From Hypericum androsaemum (lineage: Eukaryota > Streptophyta > Magnoliopsida > Malpighiales > Hypericaceae): 64,000 bases of DNA. The notes beneath the pieces were generated by a model that had not been told where the DNA came from, searched no databases, and was given only the letters and a program-made list of their open reading frames with translations. Below are positions 1-12,072 of this stretch, piece after piece. The DNA is taken from the NCBI GenBank assembly GCA_963995505.1, contig OZ023186.1, positions 19,413,570-19,477,569 of the forward strand, given 5' to 3'. The position numbers and the translations under genes were made by a program. The number at the start of each line of letters is the position of its first letter. The first letter of the stretch is position 1.

Positions 1-1384
1 GACTTCCTGGGAAGCCAGATGCGGAGATGGCAGAACCTTCTGAAAGTGAAGAAAAAGATGATTCTGAAGAAGAATCCGAAGAAGACACTAAAAAGAAAAA
101 AGCTAAAAGATCTTCATCTAGAAAGAAGGGTTCCGCCGTTAAGCCTACAACCAGAAAAACCCCAGTTCCCAAGAAAACCAGTGCCTCCCCAAAAAGAACA
201 TCCAGAAGATCCTCATCAAAGCGCAACAAGGTTGATGATGACAGTGATGCTGCTCCAAAGGCTTCTTCCAAGAAAAGGGAAAGCGTATCAGCAATGAAGA
301 AGCCCTCGACACCAGCTAAATCTGCTGGAAGGGAGAAATCTGGTGAGAAATAGTTACTTAATCTCTAAGTATGGAATTGTTTTTTCATGCCTTTGAACCT
401 TGTGCCAGTTGTTCCCCTTGTCCTCTCAATTTATAGTTATATGGCCAAGGCCAAGTGGCTAAGATCTTATAATCACGTGTGTTGTGATTGAAGATGCTAA
501 ACCACGAGGCTATGTGGCTTTTATCTTATGATCACATGTGCTGTGATTGAAGATACTAAACCTCGTAAAACTTTCAAATTTATGCTTGTGCTATGTTGTT
601 GTTAGACAATAATCGCAGCTTGGTTTTGATTGTTCAGGTAAAAAAGATGCAAAAACAAAGGAGAAGGTTCCTGGAAAGGATAAATCCAGGCTCAGTGACA
701 AAGAGCTTAGAGATTCCATTTGTGAAATCCTCAAGGAAGTTGATTTCAATACGGTAAGATTTGCTCTCAACATTAGCTGTGATAAATTATGTTCACGAAT
801 ATTCTGATTTTTGCGTTCAAGTAGTCTGCTCTTATCTTATCCTTGTTTGCTTGGTCATTCAAATGTTTTATGGCATTGGACCCATTTTCCATCTTGCAAC
901 AGTTGCTATTGGTGATACTAGACAAGCCAAACTCCAATGGTTGCCTCGCTCCGCTCAATGTTCAATATTTCTTGAATCAGGAAACTGATTTTCTATTTCG
1001 TTGTGCAGGCAACCTTTACTGACATATTGAAGTTACTAGGTACGTGCTCTTTTGGTATAAAGTTTAGACGTCATTTCGTTACTAAGACTCTTATAGTATC
1101 TTGGCGACATTCCCCCCGACCATTCTCTTGATTCGCGATGGGAAAGCCATCACTCTTCAGACAGTTTTCGTGTGTGGAGTTCCACAATGACAACCCTAAC
1201 TTTGCTTCTGTGTAATCTTCCAGCTAAGAAGTACGACATGGACCTTACCCCTAGAAAGTCATCAATAAAGGCCATGATCCAACAAGAGCTAACAAAGCTA
1301 GCCGATGAGGCGGAGGAAGAGGACGGCGAATCCGATGCCGATAAAGACGAGAACCAGGCTGCTGGTAAAGAGGTTGAAGCCTGA
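1..1384 (+). CDS. DEK-domain chromatin-associated protein, 3' part
   Basis: Partial gene; the 5' end lies left of the window. Exons read 1-342, 638-753, 1009-1039 and 1224-1384 with matching phases and GT-AG introns. The first part is a low-complexity acidic and basic region rich in K, S, E and P (K/R-rich blocks typical of nuclear proteins). The last three exons encode a DEK C-terminal domain, starting SDKELRDSICEILKEVD and continuing through ATFTDILKLL and KKYDMDLTPRK to a short acidic tail. In the family this helical domain binds DNA or histones, and the proteins act in chromatin architecture. The stop is TGA at 1382-1384. I see no frame damage. The exact paralogue cannot be decided from this part. 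Confidence 0.88.
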
Positions 1385-3469
1385 AACACGTGATATGACT
1401 CGTGGAGAATAATGTTATAGCTGTTTTAATAGCTCTGTATGTGTTATTTTTACCCAACTCGTAGCGGCAGTTTGTAACATGTACTGATCCCTGTAGGGCC
1501 AACCGCTACCTTCTGTTAATTTAGATCGTAAGAAAACTGGATTAGGAATGAGGATAAGTACATCTGGATGCTTTTGTATAACTCGGATGTAGAAAAAATT
1601 GCATCTCTATGGATTGACCTCTCTAGAACTAGTTTCTCTTCAACTCATGCAAACACATATCGGTATTTTGCTTCTATGTGCAAAACAGGGGATAAGCTAA
1701 ACATGACCAATTTGTGCAATTGCCAAAAGGGTTGCTGCTTCTCTTCTCATGGAAGTAGGTAATGCACAAAAAAATGGAAGAGGGCAAAGCAGAGTGACCG
1801 AATCTGATGTTTCCCCTCGGGATGAGGAGGATCACAGATTGGCTATCGAGTCGATCTTGCCGGACATCAAATCAACACATCCACAGAAGGTAATCGGGTC
1901 GTAAAAGTCTCTCCATATTTGCGAAGAAGTTCAAGGTTCAAACTTTTCGGATCGACTTATCTGGAGTTGGCAAACAAAGAGACATACATCCCTTTGTTCA
2001 CAAAGCAAGTAGACAGAGAGCAAGGCGAAGCAAGACACGGAAACCTCGTCGATATGACAAATAAGAATTGTACTTCTTGGAATGGACTCAACTCTAAAAC
2101 TGCTTGGTAAAAGGTCATGAGTTGCATAGAGGGAGATGGGAAGAAAAGGGTCCTAGGGTTAAGGAGAGAGATCCATTTTAACGACCAAGAAAACCAAATG
2201 GGTTGAACCAAAGATGCACAAAATGAAAAAAAGCCGGATTGCATATAATCAAAATGGTATTTTTACAATTCCAGAGGCACTCAAAAAAATTGCCGTTGGA
2301 ATGATGAAACAAGGTCAGAGCAATTGTAAATTACGGACCAAATGGATTGGGTGAAAACAGATACAACAACCAACCATCAGAAAGACGACATATAACATCA
2401 TTTGTTCTATGGCCTACCACATAACAATCCAACAGTAAGTTCTAAATAATCTACTGCAGAAATTCCAAGATGTAACAGTTGACAAATATGGTTTATCAAG
2501 TGCTGGTTAAGAACATAAATAACAGCATCGCATACACAGTTTAAAAGGAAAAAGACCCTCTTCTATGTTTACGCCGGCAAACGAAGAAATGGATAGATTT
2601 ATCTTCCACCATTAAGTTGAGATCCTCCCGAGGAAATCCAGAGTTCTTCTGAACATTTACGATTCTTCAGATCATGTTTTCTTCAAGCTAACAAGTAAAA
2701 CAACTATATAAGAAGCAACTTTGGGTAAAGCAATGTCAAAATCTTCGGCCCATACATCTCATAGATTTACTGATAAGTGAAACTGAACCTTGTTGACCGA
2801 TATAATTCAATGTGCATGCATGCAGAACCACCGAGTTATACTTATACGACGAGACAGTATAAAAGGAAAGAAAAAAGACTGTACGGCTAGATTATGTCCA
2901 TTGGAGATTTGGGGTGCTAATGAAGCAGAGTAGCAAGTACCAGGATAAAGATCCTGAATTAAGTAATGATGCCAAGATGCAGGTAAATGCCTCAGGCAGT
3001 AAGATTCAGAGATGAACGAACAAAAAATACAAAAACCAAGCGCCAGCCTTCAAACCTATTCACGCTTTGCCACATTTGAATCTTATAGAGATCAAGAAAG
3101 ACTCCAATATCAAGGATACCGATATTTAAAGAAGAGAATTATAGTGCCCCGTTATGTTTATTTCCACCTTTGACCACTTCAGACTCGGGACTTGATAAAG
3201 TTTACCAAGCCACATGCATATTTAGCTTATCTGTTTTCCAAAGTACTCAAGACATTAAGTTCTCAAATTCACTTTCTCGCAGCAAAATTAGTGATACCAA
3301 TCGCGAATAATTTGGCAGCACAATAGTGTAGGAACTCACCTCCTTAACAAGCCGCGCATGAATATTTGGAAAGGAACTCCAGTCGACAAACTTAGAATCG
3401 TTGTTCAGTTGATCAACCCAAACTAGACGCTCCTCAGAAGTAAGTCTCCACTCACAAGCAACGTCAAGG
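1385..3469. other. Intergenic region between convergent genes
   Basis: This holds the 3' untranslated tail of the DEK gene (probably to about 1560) and the long 3' flank of the RRM gene on the other strand. Short open frames here show no recognisable protein. I see no transposon ends, RNA genes or repeats. Confidence 0.5.
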
Positions 3470-5557
3470 TCAGTCAGAAGTGAGCCTCCGTCTCTTCCCA
3501 TAGTCAGGATCCCTCGATCTGGAACGGTGATCATCCTCCTGTGACAATCTTGACTTGCTGTAACTCTTAGAAGATCGGCCCCTATCCCAGTCCCCATCAT
3601 GTTCACCATCACGATCTCGATATTTATGATTATCAGCATATTTGTCCCTGTCATCTCTGTGTCTGTCACGGTCCCTGTCCCGTTCACGGTCCCTTTCACG
3701 CTCACGATCCCGAGAGCGTCCTCTGTCCCTTTCATGTATTCGCTCTCGCTCCCTACCATCATCCCTATCATCTCGATGCCTTCTCTCTGACCAGTCATGA
3801 TCCTGACCACCAGCATCCTTTTCCCTAGGCATGTCTCTATCATATCCCACATCTCTGTCTTCGCGATACCTCCGATCAGAAGACCCAGACCAATCTCTTT
3901 CAGAAGCTCTATCTTTATCCTTCACTGAATGGCCTCCTCTATCATGGCTAACCTCACCGTACTGGTGATCAGATGCAGCTTCCTCCCCATAACTAGACTC
4001 CCCAGCTCTTCCACCACCGTGCTCTTCACCACCCCATCCTCCCATACTAGGATCTGGCCACATTCCCATATTAGGCCCATCAACAGTTCCGGGCATCATC
4101 CCCATGCCATTCATTGGCATCCCTCTACCAAAAAATGCCGGATTCACGTGAGGAGCTACTCCAGGCAACCCCATGCCCCCTACTGGAGGAAAGGACGACA
4201 GAAGCCCAGAAAATGGTGGAGCAGGACCTCCAGGAAATCCACCATAGTTCCCCATTCTTCCCATAGGTCCACCAAATGCAGGATCAAAACCCTGTCCCAT
4301 CATTGAATTTGGGTGCAATAGAGGCGGGGCAGCCCCCATTCCCTGGCCAAATCCACTTCCAGCATTCCCCATTATACCTCTACCACCCATCCCACCAGCA
4401 GCTCTATTCCTAATAGGTCCCATAGGCCCTCTGTTGCCCATTCCCTGTGGATTTCCTCTACCCCAATTGCCTCTCCCGTAACCTCTATTGTTCCCTTCTG
4501 CACCTTGGTAATTCGTACCTGTGGAAATAGCATTACCTGGAGCAGCAGCAGCAGCAGCCGGACCAGTGGCACCACCCGTTTTCGGCCCACTATCATTGCC
4601 CCCTCTCTTTGAACCAGCAGCCTGTGCCTGGTTCCTACTAATCTGAGCCTCACCCATCCGCTTGACACTGTAAGGAGACGCAAAAGCCACCACACAGGGC
4701 CTCCCATTAAACGGGTGCCCGTTCATCCCTTCCTTACAAGCGGCGGCAGCAGCGGAGTCATAAAACTCAACTTGACAGTACCCTTTCGATTTCCCACTAG
4801 CTTTCTCATCAAAGAACTTCACCTCCTTGACCTGGCCATACTTGGCCAGCTCCAACTCAAGCTCCGCATCCGTCGTCCACCAGTGCAAGTCCCCAACAAA
4901 CAAGACCGTCCCACCGCCACCACCATTATTCCCACCACCTCCTCCTCCAATGCCACTCCCAACACCAGCATTCCCAGCCATATTCCACGCTCCATTCACA
5001 TTCCTCTCCACGGGATTCTCATTAACCACTCCTCCACCATGTAACTGCTGGCCAGCAACCCCCTGAACACCACCGCCACTAAACCGACCCGGATTGCTAT
5101 TCCCAGCATTATTACTATTACTACTCACAGCATTACCAGCACTACTGGCGACCTTCTCCTCCGCCACGACGTTGCCCCTACCCGGACCCTGCCCTAACTC
5201 AACCCTAAGCCCCCCGGTCGTCCCACCCCTAAACCCTCCTCCACTCCCCTCCCCAGCAGGCCCCACCTTCTCCTCTACCTCCCGCGAATCAGCGCCATTA
5301 GTCTTACCAACACCATCACCCGCGGCGGAATGACGAAACCCTAGGTCGTCTTCCTCGCCTCGCTGGGGGGGATCGGTCCTTTTGTTAAGCGACTGGAGGA
5401 AACCCTCGCCGACATTGACGTCGTTGTAGAGATCCTCGTAGTCCTCCTCCTCCTCCTCTTCCACCTCCAGGAACCCCACGCCTTCGGCCACCGCGGAGAT
5501 CGCCTCGTCGCTGCGGTGGTGGCGGTGGGCCCCGCCTCCGTCCCCTTCCCCCTCCAT
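3470..5557 (-). CDS. RRM protein of the CFIm68/59 (CPSF6-like) type
   Basis: Single-exon frame of 695 residues. The start is the ATG at 5557; the open frame extends seven codons upstream but only to a TTG. There is an acidic N-terminus, then a G/N-rich stretch. One RRM follows at roughly residues 215-295, with RNP2 (VLFVGDL) and RNP1 (KSKGYCQVEF). Next come a G/M/P-rich middle and a C-terminal R/D/E/S-rich region of alternating charge. This order (one RRM, Pro/Gly-rich centre, RS/RD-like tail) is that of the large subunit of cleavage factor Im in pre-mRNA 3' processing, where the RRM helps CFIm25 bind UGUA and the charged tail binds SR-like partners. The molecular role is inferred from domain layout. 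As I recall, Arabidopsis has a similar gene beside its DEK gene. Confidence 0.85.
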   Translation of the reverse strand: MEGEGDGGGAHRHHRSDEAISAVAEGVGFLEVEEEEEEDYEDLYNDVNVGEGFLQSLNKRTDPPQRGEEDDLGFRHSAAGDGVGKTNGADSREVEEKVGPAGEGSGGGFRGGTTGGLRVELGQGPGRGNVVAEEKVASSAGNAVSSNSNNAGNSNPGRFSGGGVQGVAGQQLHGGGVVNENPVERNVNGAWNMAGNAGVGSGIGGGGGGNNGGGGGTVLFVGDLHWWTTDAELELELAKYGQVKEVKFFDEKASGKSKGYCQVEFYDSAAAAACKEGMNGHPFNGRPCVVAFASPYSVKRMGEAQISRNQAQAAGSKRGGNDSGPKTGGATGPAAAAAAPGNAISTGTNYQGAEGNNRGYGRGNWGRGNPQGMGNRGPMGPIRNRAAGGMGGRGIMGNAGSGFGQGMGAAPPLLHPNSMMGQGFDPAFGGPMGRMGNYGGFPGGPAPPFSGLLSSFPPVGGMGLPGVAPHVNPAFFGRGMPMNGMGMMPGTVDGPNMGMWPDPSMGGWGGEEHGGGRAGESSYGEEAASDHQYGEVSHDRGGHSVKDKDRASERDWSGSSDRRYREDRDVGYDRDMPREKDAGGQDHDWSERRHRDDRDDGRERERIHERDRGRSRDRERERDRERDRDRDRHRDDRDKYADNHKYRDRDGEHDGDWDRGRSSKSYSKSRLSQEDDHRSRSRDPDYGKRRRLTSD

Positions 5558-5660
5558 GGCCTCACCCCGCCCGCTCAATTAAGGTTTTGCAAACGACGCC
5601 GTTTGTAGGGGATAAGAAAGGGTAGAAATTGAAAGAGGAAAAGAAAGTTGGTTCCTTTAT

Positions 5661-5682
5661 GAGAGAGAGAGAGAGAGAGAGA
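5661..5682. repeat. (GA)n microsatellite in the RRM gene leader
   Basis: Eleven GA units lie about 105 bp upstream of the ATG of the minus-strand RRM gene, so they read as (TC)n on its coding strand. CT-rich tracts are common in plant 5' leaders and core promoters. The run is polymorphism-prone. Confidence 0.8.
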
Positions 5683-5720
5683 CAGAAACCCTAACCTGGA
5701 AACTGCGCGAGGGAACTGAA

Positions 5721-6692
5721 ATTTCTGGGACTTTCTATAGCGTGGGATGTTGCGGTTTGACTAATCTAAATTATAATCACTTATAATTTTTAAAAGAGAT
5801 GAAATTCTAAATTACGTTGTGATTAATTACATCCTTTGAGTTATGTTCCCACCGGCGCTTAAGCTTCACGTATTTATAATAGGATTTAGTTTAGGTAATA
5901 AAATGATTAAAAAATTGTGAAGTAGATTTCGAATTCAAGACTTCCTAATTTTTTTTATGGGAATGGAGAGGCAAATCCCGATATATAAATACGAAAGTAA
6001 AAATAAAGTTACATCCTAAATAAGTCATATCCGCTGGCTCATCGTTGTGATGACGATTACTACTCCTATATAACGCAGAATCCTCTGTTGAATTGCGACC
6101 ACCGACCTCATAAAAAAAAGAGCACCTCAACAAGTTCATAGATCAAAACCTCCTCGCATTTTCGTTATGGTCTCAAAGTTTGATCAAGAGTAGGATGCAT
6201 CGGGCAAGGGAAATTAAGCATCTTCACGTTACTGTGCCGAGGAAACACGGCCACAAACTTGGTGGCTTTGTCAATTATCTCTAAGGAAGCCGAGACCAAA
6301 GCCAAGCTGTAACACAAGGAAAGTAGTAGCCACTACTGACCAAAGGATCGATGTCGAGTTGACCTCGAAACCTAACTCAAGTAGTAAAAGAAGAGGTGAA
6401 GATATGAGATTCTAACCAGCACCAGGGTTCAAACCCGAAAAGCGTAAGAGCTACAAAGATGGTGATATTGATGATCATGGGACGGCGAATTGGTGCGTGA
6501 GAAAGAAAGTATGAAACTGCATGGCCAACCTATTACACAACTAGGAAGGAGTCATGAAATGAGAGCACAAGTGAGAATTCTAGAGCTAACAGCCTCTTCA
6601 AGCTAAATTTTTCCTTGTGACAATATGCTCAAGCGGTTTGGGATAGGACTTTAGTGTAAGATAAGTAGGAGAGTGTTTGGAGCAGAAGAAGA
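5721..6692. other. Intergenic region with LINE remnant
   Basis: AT-rich spacer between the RRM gene's 5' end and the 3' end of the TMEM18 gene. Apart from the LINE 3' fragment listed separately I see no gene. Confidence 0.5.
5942..6165 (-). mobile_element. LINE 3'-terminal fragment (family shared with three others here)
   Basis: The minus strand decodes a degraded tail with VGGRN and a terminal stretch giving CNFIFTFVFIYRDL. It matches in layout the 3' tails of the LINE pieces at 17553-18063 and 28557-28834, including the conserved 'atataaatacgaaagtaaaa' block near the 3' end. It is 5'-truncated with no intact coding capacity. I did not find a clear target-site duplication. Confidence 0.6.
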
Positions 6693-8680
6693 TCAATCCT
6701 CCTTTCGGGCTAGCCTGGCACGATGTCTTAGCTCGGCCCTTTTCCACTTGACGATCAGGTAGCACATGGAGAAGAGGGTGTTTATCTACAAGAGTCGAAG
6801 CAGGTGTCCAGTGAGCAGAATGTTGATAACTAATGAAAGCAGTTAGAAGAGTAGACAACAACCAAGCACTGACCAAAATGGCGATCGCAATGACGAGCAG
6901 AGGTCCCGACCAAAGTATTGAGAGGAAAAGACCGTTGGGATCAAAATAATTCTGGCCGGCAAAGCTCCTCCAGTTTTCACCCAGTGCTCGATTAAGCCTC
7001 TCCGCGAAGAATACACCAGCCACTACAAGAGACCACAGACTACATTAGATGTAGAATCAAGTTGATGCATTCATGTTACTATCTTGCAAAGGTTAATCTT
7101 TTCAGCAGCCAGAATGACATGCGGTTCAGCAAGTGGACTGCCTAAGCTACATTTTAAGACGATGTGGCTAAACAACGGATGCTCTATAACTCAACAAGCT
7201 TAGGTCTCAAGAACTGAAAGTTAGAAATGAGAAAGAGCATCGAATTACTATATAACAAAAATGACACTATGCATTCTCAGCTCGAAAATTGGATCTCCAG
7301 TTAGACAATGGAACCTCCAAAGCAGCATGCAATATCAGCTTCTAAATGTTGTTCCATGCTCATTCAGTTCCCAACATCACGAGAGAAAAAATCCACTGAA
7401 AATATAGCTACAACAAATCTCTATGCATGAGTTTCATCACATGTAAACTTTGGGCAAGTCTACGAACATTGAGGACATCTCCCACCTATATACTTATGGG
7501 ACATCTTCCGTTATTGATGACCATCGACAGCATAAAAAAAGAAAGCTGAAAGGTGTAATACACTAGTGAATTGACAAACAATTACAATTTGCCAATCTTC
7601 GCACTTCTAAGAAATTGAGGAACCTTCAAAATAAAATGTGCCAATGAGAGAAGCAGAAACCAAAAGATTTTGCGAAAGGGGGAGAAAATTGTTCATAGCT
7701 GCAGATGTTGCATACAAATATCAGTTGGCCATTACTAAGACAACAAAGCATTCATGCAACAGGGTGAAGAAGATTCCCCGTTATTACACACGTTTGGTCA
7801 AGTGTCAATCAGTTCAAATCCATCGCTGCAAAACTGATACCAACCCGGATCCTGAGTTCTCATTAATGAAGAGTGAAAGATCCTCTAACGGATCCACTTC
7901 TCTACTTAAGTTGAGCTCGCACTAGAACTTCGAAATAGTAAAGAATATAAAGGACTCGTTGCTTCCACTAATGAAAACGACCTACATTGTCCTATATCGT
8001 TAATCTTTATTTCGACCCCACTAATCAGAAGCACACAATCTATCACTGCATGACCAGATTTGCAACATTCTCCACTCCGAGCAAATATCAAACCAAGAAA
8101 CAAGCAAGAGCCAGCTTCACAGGCTCCAAAGAAATGAAAAGTTCATCAATATAGATTCTGGAATAGGCTCGCAAATTGCGTAAAAATCCGATCTTTAAAT
8201 TCACTCCCCACAAAAACACGTCGAAAGATCCAGGCAGAGTCAAAGAACACCATCAATTCATCAGTAAAACAAAATAGGAAAGGACTTACAAGCACAAAGG
8301 AACAAGAAGAACTGGAAGTTGACATGTTTCCTGGAGAGGATCACCACAACGAGAAACACCATATAGAATCCCATTAGCCCCATCAACCACGGTTCCTGCC
8401 TCCCCAAAACCAAAGGCAACATTTCATGTTAGATCAACGGGTAAGAGAGTTGTTTTAGTTTGACTAGAGATCTCGAGTTCGAGCCACCGAAGATAAGAGA
8501 GTTGGGAGGAAAGTTCCCTTCTTTAGGGTTTGGAGGTACCTTCCAGTCGACGGCGTGGAAGAAGCCCATGAAATTTTCGTAGGCGGGTCGGAAGCCGGAC
8601 CGGAGCTCCGAGGAGAGCTTCTGGACGAGATCCGACATCTGATCCAAGTGCTCCTCCATCGCTGTCCTCAGCTCTTCCAT
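6693..8680 (-). CDS. TMEM18 family nuclear-envelope membrane protein
   Basis: Four exons on the minus strand: 8680-8540, 8395-8290, 7022-6874 and 6785-6693. Phases agree and give 162 residues. The start is the ATG at 8680; the longer open frame begins with a TTG. The protein has an N-terminal amphipathic helix, then EPWLMGLMGFYMVFLVVVIL (membrane span 1), a second span around HVNFQFFLFLCALAGVFFAE, the family signature NYFDPNGLF followed by span 3, and a basic C-terminus (KWKRAELRHRARLARKED). In animals TMEM18 is a three-span inner nuclear membrane protein with a basic DNA-binding tail; a plant role is not established to my knowledge. No damage is seen. Confidence 0.92.
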
Positions 8681-10326
8681 TGTCTGGGCCCCACTCAACC
8701 CTGGTCAACGTGGTCGTGGCGGCGGTTACTCGCGGCTCCTTCCGGTAGAGGGAAATTAGACGGAGGGGGGAGAGAGAGTGGGGATTCTTCGATTAAAGCG
8801 AAAGAAACTACGAGACACAGAGAGACGGGTCTGCGCACATTGTCGAAACGAGTTGGTTCCGGAACCGATAACTTTTATGGTTCGGAATCGACCCGGTTCG
8901 ACTCAGATTCTGGATTTTAATGATATTATTTATCTTATTCTTTATTCAGAATGTTGATTATGGTTAAACAGCTTGGAATATTTGACAATTGCAGTGATGT
9001 GGGCCCTTCTAAGTGGTCTTATGGGCCTCTGGGCTTCCCTGGCTTGGGCCCTGTAAATAGGCTTTAGATTTACTTAGTATTATTGTGAATTTATTTTTCT
9101 TTCTTCTTTTTTTATTATCCTCAAATAATAATTTTGGTCATCATTGAACTGATATTATTGATTATTACTAGATATACAATAAATCTTTGGTAGTTTTTTT
9201 CTTTCTTTTTTCATGTAACAAATTTCAGTAATTGTGAATATATTTGGGTCTTTTTTGTTTAACAATTACCAGGATTGGTAAAAGTCCACTTACATACCCT
9301 GAGATTTCAACCTTTGACACACCAGTACTCTGTAGTTTTAATTTATCTCAGAAGTTTAATCTAATTATCAACCAAGTGATATTTGCTTAACTATAGTTAG
9401 ATTAATACATATTGGCATTCACGTCATTTGTACTACCACATGCTCCGCCACGTCATCCCATACACTACTAAGACAATGTCAAAGAGAATTTTTTAGCAAC
9501 AGCTGTGATATACGTCGAGCACTAATATCCTCTATTCACCCGAACAAACATCGAGATTCTCAAGTTCCAATATAAATTACGCATATACGTCGAGCTTTAA
9601 CGAAAAATACAACGTATAAGAGAACCGGAGCTAAAGTTGAGATTACCAGAACTTTCACGTGGATGCAATAACTCCCCGAACCCCTCGAACTTCTTCTCCG
9701 TTCAACTCTTTGTTTGCCTCGGCCTCAAACTTCCCGTCCCTTCAAATATCCGGAAAGAAGATGTATTAGCACCATATAAAACAAGAAGAGAGATCGAAAA
9801 GAGGCACTTACCAAAAAGAAATCGAAAAAGGAGGCAAGCGATAGGCGCACAAAAGGTGAAATCAATTTGATTACCAGAGAAGGAGGGAGTCAATTTGGTT
9901 ACGGGAACATTTTGGGTTAAACCAAAACTTCAGTAGGTATGCAGGAGCTAGAACATATCAGTTAGAGGGATCAATTATATTAAATATCTGTTTGTTGTTG
10001 AATAATTGGTATTTTTTTGGTTTATACTATATTGGAGCCGGGTGACACATTCGAAAGGTGACAAAATTCTCCTAACACTTAGTATTTAACAATGTTGAAA
10101 ACTCGAACTCGAGACTTCGGTTGATCTCAGCGCTTTTAGTGCTTGTTGGATAATTTTTTTTTTGAGGGTCTTGGATGAATAATTTGTAAGTTGCACTAAT
10201 TAGATGATTTATTTTATAGTTATGGATTAATTTGAAAAAACATGAAGAAGTTATGGATTAATTTGTAAATAGTGGCGGGGCAATTGCATCCCATACTAAA
10301 ACGTAGCTCCGCCCTCTTTCCTGTAG
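8681..10326. other. Spacer with relic of the AGP/TIC20 duplicated block
   Basis: 8905-8975 resembles 15995-16050, and 8999-9200 resembles 16975-17130 (the last codons and 3' flank of the arabinogalactan gene). 9900-9950 matches the TIC20 exon-1 donor region at 19570-19610, and 10200-10326 matches 19970-20055. So this spacer is the decayed partner of the 16-20.4 kb block: the AGP body and TIC20 exon 1 are missing and unrelated AT-rich sequence lies between. Confidence 0.6.
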
Positions 10327-10583
10327 GTACGTGAGATTCAACACGATGCACGCTATAGTCCTTGACGTGTTGCTGATTTTTCCTGATTTATTGGAGAGGA
10401 GCTTTAATCCGGGAGGTGGGTTAGGGCTAGGCTTGGTCATGAGCTTAGACAGTATTGTGTTCTTTTCTTGTATCTTTTGGTTTGTTTGATTTACGGGTCC
10501 AGTTCTTGTGCGTTGGGGCAGGTCTCTCGGTTGCCTATCGTTGCCGAGGCAGCCGAAAGACAGGTTCGTTGCTTGGGGCCAAA
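10327..10583 (+). pseudogene. TIC20-like pseudogene, last exon only (copy P)
   Basis: After a conserved acceptor (CTGTAG) the + strand reads YVRFNTMHAIVLDVLLIFPD, then LERSFNPGGG, as in TIC20 proteins of the chloroplast inner-envelope import channel. After IVF a 5-bp insertion shifts the frame and gives TGA within about ten codons. The downstream part (PIVAEAAERQ) is still readable in another frame. No exon 1 is present. It is non-functional and is the partner of the copy at 19415-20290. Confidence 0.82.
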
Positions 10584-11774
10584 TGTAATAATCGACTATG
10601 TGTTCGGTGTTCATTAGTGAAGCTTTGTTCAATTTATAAAGAAAGAAATTATAATTATTCTAGGCTTCTGTAGCATCAATTCCATTGTGTTCTTCATCAT
10701 CTTGTCAGGTTTAGCATCATCATCACCATGTACCTCCAACACTGTCTCTAGCTGTTGGTTCCCCTTCTCCCACAGCTATTTCGAAGGCAGATTTTGTAGC
10801 TTCAATTCCACCTCCTTCTTGACTGTCCTCTTCATCACAACATCATCATCACCCTTTACCTCCAACACTGTCTCTAGATGTTGGTTCTTCTTCCCCTCTA
10901 TCCTCTCCTCCTCCCCTGCCTCCTCCTCCTCTGACACTTTCTCCTCCTCCACCTCATCCTCCCACAACAACATTAAAATAAACAACAGCAGCGAAAGCCC
11001 CAATAGGAGGAGCCATCTGAGCGAGCTTTGAACTAGCGCCGCTGAGATGGCGGTGAGCACCCCTCCAAGCAAAAACAAGGTGGCCACGCGTTGCCATAGT
11101 CGAGTGTAAAGCAAAGAGTTGGCGTTGGGGGTGAGCCACGGTGAGAAGAAGAATGCGATGATGTGCAGCATCATTGCGGCTTCAAAATAGCGCTTGTCTT
11201 CGGCCGGCATCGCATTTTAGATGAGCACAGAAATCAGGCTGTAAGCTAATGAATCCGTCTTCAATGGGTTCAAAGGCTTAGTTGCCATCATCCTCTATAG
11301 GGAGGCGTCATGAGAGCTTGGAGTCTTGCCCTTCATGCTCTAGTGTTTGACTCTAGTATGAAATTAACAACCTTGGATATGTTTAATTTGCGATGATGAA
11401 AATTTCAAATAAAGTTACCCATCAAATGTCGTTAGTTTAATTTGAAGTAGAGAGTACAATTTAAATGTGACACCATTAAAAAAATATTTTGAGAAACATT
11501 TAGAACAAAAGGTGGAGATTCAACTCTAACAATCATGATTATTTATCGCTCAAATATGGATATTCGGATATTACTATCTGAAATATCCTAGTTAGTTTGT
11601 TGGAGCAACAGTAACAACATGTTGTTCACGAAAATAAAACTTTCAAGGTAAAAAAAAATATTTTTATTTCTAAAAGGCGCCCATTTATTTAGCTTTACTA
11701 ATCTACTTTTGTCTTTTTCTCCATAAATTTACTCATATATCTATTAAATTATGTCATTAGTATGAAGAAACACA
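10584..11774. repeat. Tandem segmental duplication, unit 1 (about 1.19 kb)
   Basis: Begins with the TIC20 3'-flank sequence (aatgtaataatcgactatg) and runs to the same sequence at 11775, where unit 2 starts. The two units are highly similar through 12848; unit 2 was later split by a TIR element and a SINE. Each unit carries one copy of the unrecognised membrane-protein gene on the minus strand. Confidence 0.85.
10776..11336 (-). pseudogene. Unrecognised membrane protein gene, copy 1 (two internal stops)
   Basis: The copy-2 start ATG is conserved at 11336, but the frame meets TAG soon after (SL*RMMATK) and TAA before MPAEDK. Translation could restart only at MPAEDK (ATG at 11210), giving 144 residues. 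These hold two or three hydrophobic spans (for example LHIIAFFFSPWL and WLLLLGLSLLLFILMLLW), an E-rich linker and a tail with NQHLETVLEVKGDDD. The tail reads through where copy 2 stops. I do not recognise the family. Probably a pseudogene; expression would be needed to say otherwise. Confidence 0.5.
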
Positions 11775-12072
11775 ATGTAATAATCGACTATGTGTTCTGT
11801 GTTCATTAGTGAAGCCTTGCTCAATTTATAAAGAAAGAAATTATAATTATTATAGGCTTTTGTGAGATCAATTCCATTGTGTTCTTCATCATCTTGCAAG
11901 GTTTAGCATCATCATCACCATGTATCTCCAACACTGTCTCTAGATGTTGGTTCCCCTTCTCCCACAGCTGTTTCGAAAGCGGCTTCTGTAGCTTCAATTT
12001 CACCATCACAACATCATCATCACCCTTTACCTCAAACACTGTCTCTAGATGTTGGTTCTCCTTCTCCCACAA

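Noticed and set aside
3247..3852. 201-residue minus-strand frame rich in M, G and T
   Set aside because: It is an alternative frame across the repetitive R/D/E tail of the RRM protein and its 3' flank; the main frame ends properly at 3470.
7638..7925. 95-residue plus-strand frame in the TMEM18 region
   Set aside because: It lies within an intron of the minus-strand gene, lacks any recognisable motif and has intron-like composition.
10258..10632. 124-residue minus-strand frame
   Set aside because: It overlaps the decayed TIC20 exon on the opposite strand, whose similarity to a known protein explains the sequence.
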